64,000 nt of DNA, taken from NCBI RefSeq assembly GCF_034931125.1, contig NZ_JAYGHM010000019.1, forward strand, positions 1 to 64,000, written 5' to 3'. The stretch is from Rivularia sp034931125. GTDB taxonomy: Bacteria > Cyanobacteriota > Cyanobacteriia > Cyanobacteriales > Nostocaceae. A model generated the notes under the pieces. That model saw only the letters and a program-made list of their open reading frames with translations. It did no database searches and had not been told where the DNA came from. Within the stretch, counting starts at the first letter, position 1, and every line of letters starts with the position of its first letter. Position numbers and translations under genes: made by a program. Below, piece after piece: positions 62,061 through 64,000 of the stretch.

Positions 62061-63443
62061 CTAAGTATCTTTGACTAAATCCGATCGTACAAGAAATGCT
62101 GCAACTTCCACATGAGATGTCTGAGGAAAAAAATCAGCCGGTTGTACTCGTAATAAAGTGTATAAACCATCTTGACAAAGTTTCCTTAAGTCTCTAGCAA
62201 GGGTCGCTGCTTTACAACTCATATAGACAATACGAGCCGGTTTTACTTTGCGTAAAGTTTCGATTACGGTGGGTTCGCATCCTTTTCTTGGTGGGTCAAG
62301 TATAACAATATCGGGTTTATAAGATATCCGAGACAGTAATTCTTCTACCTTTCCCGAATGGAACGTCACGTTGTTTATGTGATTATACTGAGCATTAATT
62401 TGTGCGGCGACCACAGAGTATTGTTGTATTTCCAAACCAATAGCAAGGTGTACGTGTAATGAGAGCGGTAAAGTTAAGGTACCAATGCCACAATAAGCAT
62501 CAACTAATATTTCGTTACCTTGTAAATTTAATTCAGATTGAATTTCATACAATAATGCCTCCGCTGTTTCAGTATTTACTTGGAAAAATGTTTCCGGTCT
62601 TATTTGAAATTTTAAAGAAGCAAATTCTTCTTGTAAGTAAGAAGTTCCAGCTATAAGTCGAGTTTCGCTACCGAAAATCGCATTAGTGCGATCGCTATTC
62701 CGGTTTAACATCACTCCCACTAATGGGGGATAGTGGTCTAACCACTCTTGTGCTTTTTGCTCTATTCCTGGTATATTCCAATCCCTTACTACCAAGGTCA
62801 GCAAAACTTCACCAGTACGGCGACCGATGCGTAAACCAAGATGGCGGATGATTCCCGTATGGCTATGTTCGTTATAAATCTCCCAACCCAAAGATTGGAT
62901 GTCTTTTTTTACCTGTGCCAAAAAAGGGTCTAACCGCGAATCCTGCACTGGACATTGATTTAAATTGACAATTTGATGAGAAGATTTTTGGTAATAACCC
63001 GCTATTACCCCTACGGTAGGAGATATCCCCATCGGGTAAGTGGCTTTATTGCGATAGTCCAAAGGTCTACCCGCAGTTAACACCGCATCTACCTGTGGAT
63101 CTGCAAAACCACCAATCCTTTGTAAGGCTTGAACAACTGCTTTACGTTTAGCAACTAATTGGTATTCATAATTAATATGCTGCCACTGACAGCCACCACA
63201 TTTATCAGCGACAATGCAAGCCGGTCTAATTCGATGAGGTGATGATTGTAATAATTCTTTAACTTTGCCGAAAGCGTACTTCGGCTTGACATTTACCAAA
63301 CGGACAACAACGCGATCGCCAGGTACAGTATCCGGTACAAACACCACCAGTTCGTCGCTTCGTCCCACACCATCACCCGTATCGCTCAAGTCTGTAATTA
63401 CCGTTTCAACTAAGTCACCCTGCTTCCACTTTGTTTTAGCCAT
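62061..63443 (-). CDS. rlmD: 23S rRNA m5U methyltransferase RlmD-like
   Basis: 460 aa. An N-terminal TRAM domain is followed by a 4Fe-4S site (Cys76 and CGGC, Cys82/85; fourth Cys in LNQCPVQDS), a SAM-binding region (DAYCGIGTLTLPLS), and DPPRKGCEP and YMSCKAATLARDL with the catalytic Cys. It methylates C5 of uridine in 23S rRNA, by analogy with E. coli RlmD (U1939). TrmA/RlmD-type specificity cannot be fully separated from sequence. Confidence 0.92.
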   Translation of the reverse strand: MAKTKWKQGDLVETVITDLSDTGDGVGRSDELVVFVPDTVPGDRVVVRLVNVKPKYAFGKVKELLQSSPHRIRPACIVADKCGGCQWQHINYEYQLVAKRKAVVQALQRIGGFADPQVDAVLTAGRPLDYRNKATYPMGISPTVGVIAGYYQKSSHQIVNLNQCPVQDSRLDPFLAQVKKDIQSLGWEIYNEHSHTGIIRHLGLRIGRRTGEVLLTLVVRDWNIPGIEQKAQEWLDHYPPLVGVMLNRNSDRTNAIFGSETRLIAGTSYLQEEFASLKFQIRPETFFQVNTETAEALLYEIQSELNLQGNEILVDAYCGIGTLTLPLSLHVHLAIGLEIQQYSVVAAQINAQYNHINNVTFHSGKVEELLSRISYKPDIVILDPPRKGCEPTVIETLRKVKPARIVYMSCKAATLARDLRKLCQDGLYTLLRVQPADFFPQTSHVEVAAFLVRSDLVKDT

Positions 63444-63580
63444 CAGTTCCCAATTACCAATTATTAATTAATATCTCCCCATCTCCCCACCTCCCCATCT
63501 CCCTATCCTCTTCCCCTGTGGGTACCTGAGTCGCTAAACTAACAGTAATAATTAAATTGCACTTTCTTTAAAAAAAAATC

Positions 63581-64000
63581 ATGAGTGTAGTAAGACAAGT
63601 TATTCTCCAAGCTGACGACGAACTGCGTTATCCCAGCAGTGGCGAACTTAGGAATATCAAGGACTACTTGCAAACCGGCGAACAACGGTTGCGAATCGTT
63701 AACACCCTAAGTGAAAATGAAAAAAAGATCGTTGAACAAGCGACCAAAACACTTTGGCAAAAGCGTCCTGACTTTATTGCACCCGGTGGTAATGCTTACG
63801 GTCAACGCGAACGGGCGCTGTGTATCCGCGACTATGGTTGGTACTTACGCTTGATCACCTACGGAATACTGGCTGGTGATAAAGAACCAATTGAAAAAAT
63901 TGGTTTGATCGGAGTTAAGGAAATGTATAACTCATTAGGAGTTCCCGTCCCCGGAATGGTAGAAGCTATTAAGGGTCTAAAGGCAGCTTCAATTGATTTA
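63581..64000 (+). CDS. apcD: Allophycocyanin alpha-B chain ApcD (partial)
   Basis: The first 140 codons are present; the gene runs past the window edge. VVRQVILQADDELRYPSSGE, FIAPGGNAYGQRERALCIRD and EMYNSLGVPVPGMVEAI match ApcD. The bilin-binding Cys81 is in ALCIRDYGWYLRL. ApcD is a terminal energy emitter of the phycobilisome core. It is not next to apcA/apcB here. Confidence 0.95.
   Translation, partial: MSVVRQVILQADDELRYPSSGELRNIKDYLQTGEQRLRIVNTLSENEKKIVEQATKTLWQKRPDFIAPGGNAYGQRERALCIRDYGWYLRLITYGILAGDKEPIEKIGLIGVKEMYNSLGVPVPGMVEAIKGLKAASIDL

Overview
The window is chromosomal DNA from a cyanobacterium, most likely a filamentous heterocyst-forming (Nostocales-like) species. The evidence is the start of an allophycocyanin ApcD gene at the right edge, a PlmA-type GntR regulator, a Mo-nitrogenase C-terminal family protein, frequent GCGATCGC (HIP1) octamers, AT-rich spacers, and many short dispersed palindromes and micro-repeats of the kind that crowd Nostocales intergenic DNA. 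A run of 260 N (27206-27465) marks a scaffold gap.

Layout. 1-5.6 kb: a one-TM protein, a broken gene, nadA, a metallophosphoesterase, tRNA-Ser(UGA), a small RHH-like protein, then about 1.1 kb without an intact gene that holds a structured element with two matched bulged hairpins (IS200/IS605-like ends) and a decayed micro-ORF. 5.6-13 kb: a solitary nuclease-like/SF1 helicase, a short HTH protein, an S1-domain ribosomal protein, a dienelactone hydrolase, plmA and an alpha/beta hydrolase. 13-22 kb: protein quality control (tig-clpP-clpX) divergent from lysine/aspartate-family synthesis (asd, dapA) and RNase J. 23-30 kb: Mo-nitrogenase C-terminal family protein, a caspase-fold protein with both catalytic residues replaced, a secreted protein, rpmF, a sulfite-oxidase-fold protein, an aldehyde dehydrogenase and a response-regulator/kinase hybrid.

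30-39 kb: the urease locus. ureD, ureA and ureB are together, but ureC lies 4 kb further on. The space between holds a PIN toxin-antitoxin pair, a SUKH protein, a Uma2 nuclease-fold protein, a HicB-like protein, a methyltransferase-HIT fusion and a cupin. 39-48 kb is accessory: an overlapping SPL radical-SAM/methyltransferase pair, a two-gene AbiEii-like nucleotidyltransferase module, tandem duplicated methyltransferases, a nonsense-broken MNT nucleotidyltransferase, a GNAT enzyme and a convergent type II restriction-modification pair resembling the SinI/AvaII type.

48-55 kb is core: groES-groEL under a perfect CIRCE operator, a NarL/LuxR response regulator, and a sulfate permease cluster (sbpA-cysT-cysW, with no cysA here). 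55-58.9 kb is again accessory: a TPR remnant, an overlapping aspartic-protease pair, a HigA-like protein, a DUF99 protein, and a Uma2 gene flanked by 59-bp direct repeats. 58.9-64 kb returns to core functions: asnS, an RsbW-like kinase, RlmD and apcD (cut by the window edge).

The most interesting candidates are the hairpin-bounded element at 4.65-5.02 kb, the nucleotidyltransferase and aspartic-protease two-gene modules, the methyltransferase-HIT fusion lacking the central HIT histidine, the catalytically dead caspase-fold protein, and the invasion of coding sequences (ureD, cysT) by micro-repeats of the kind seen in spacers.
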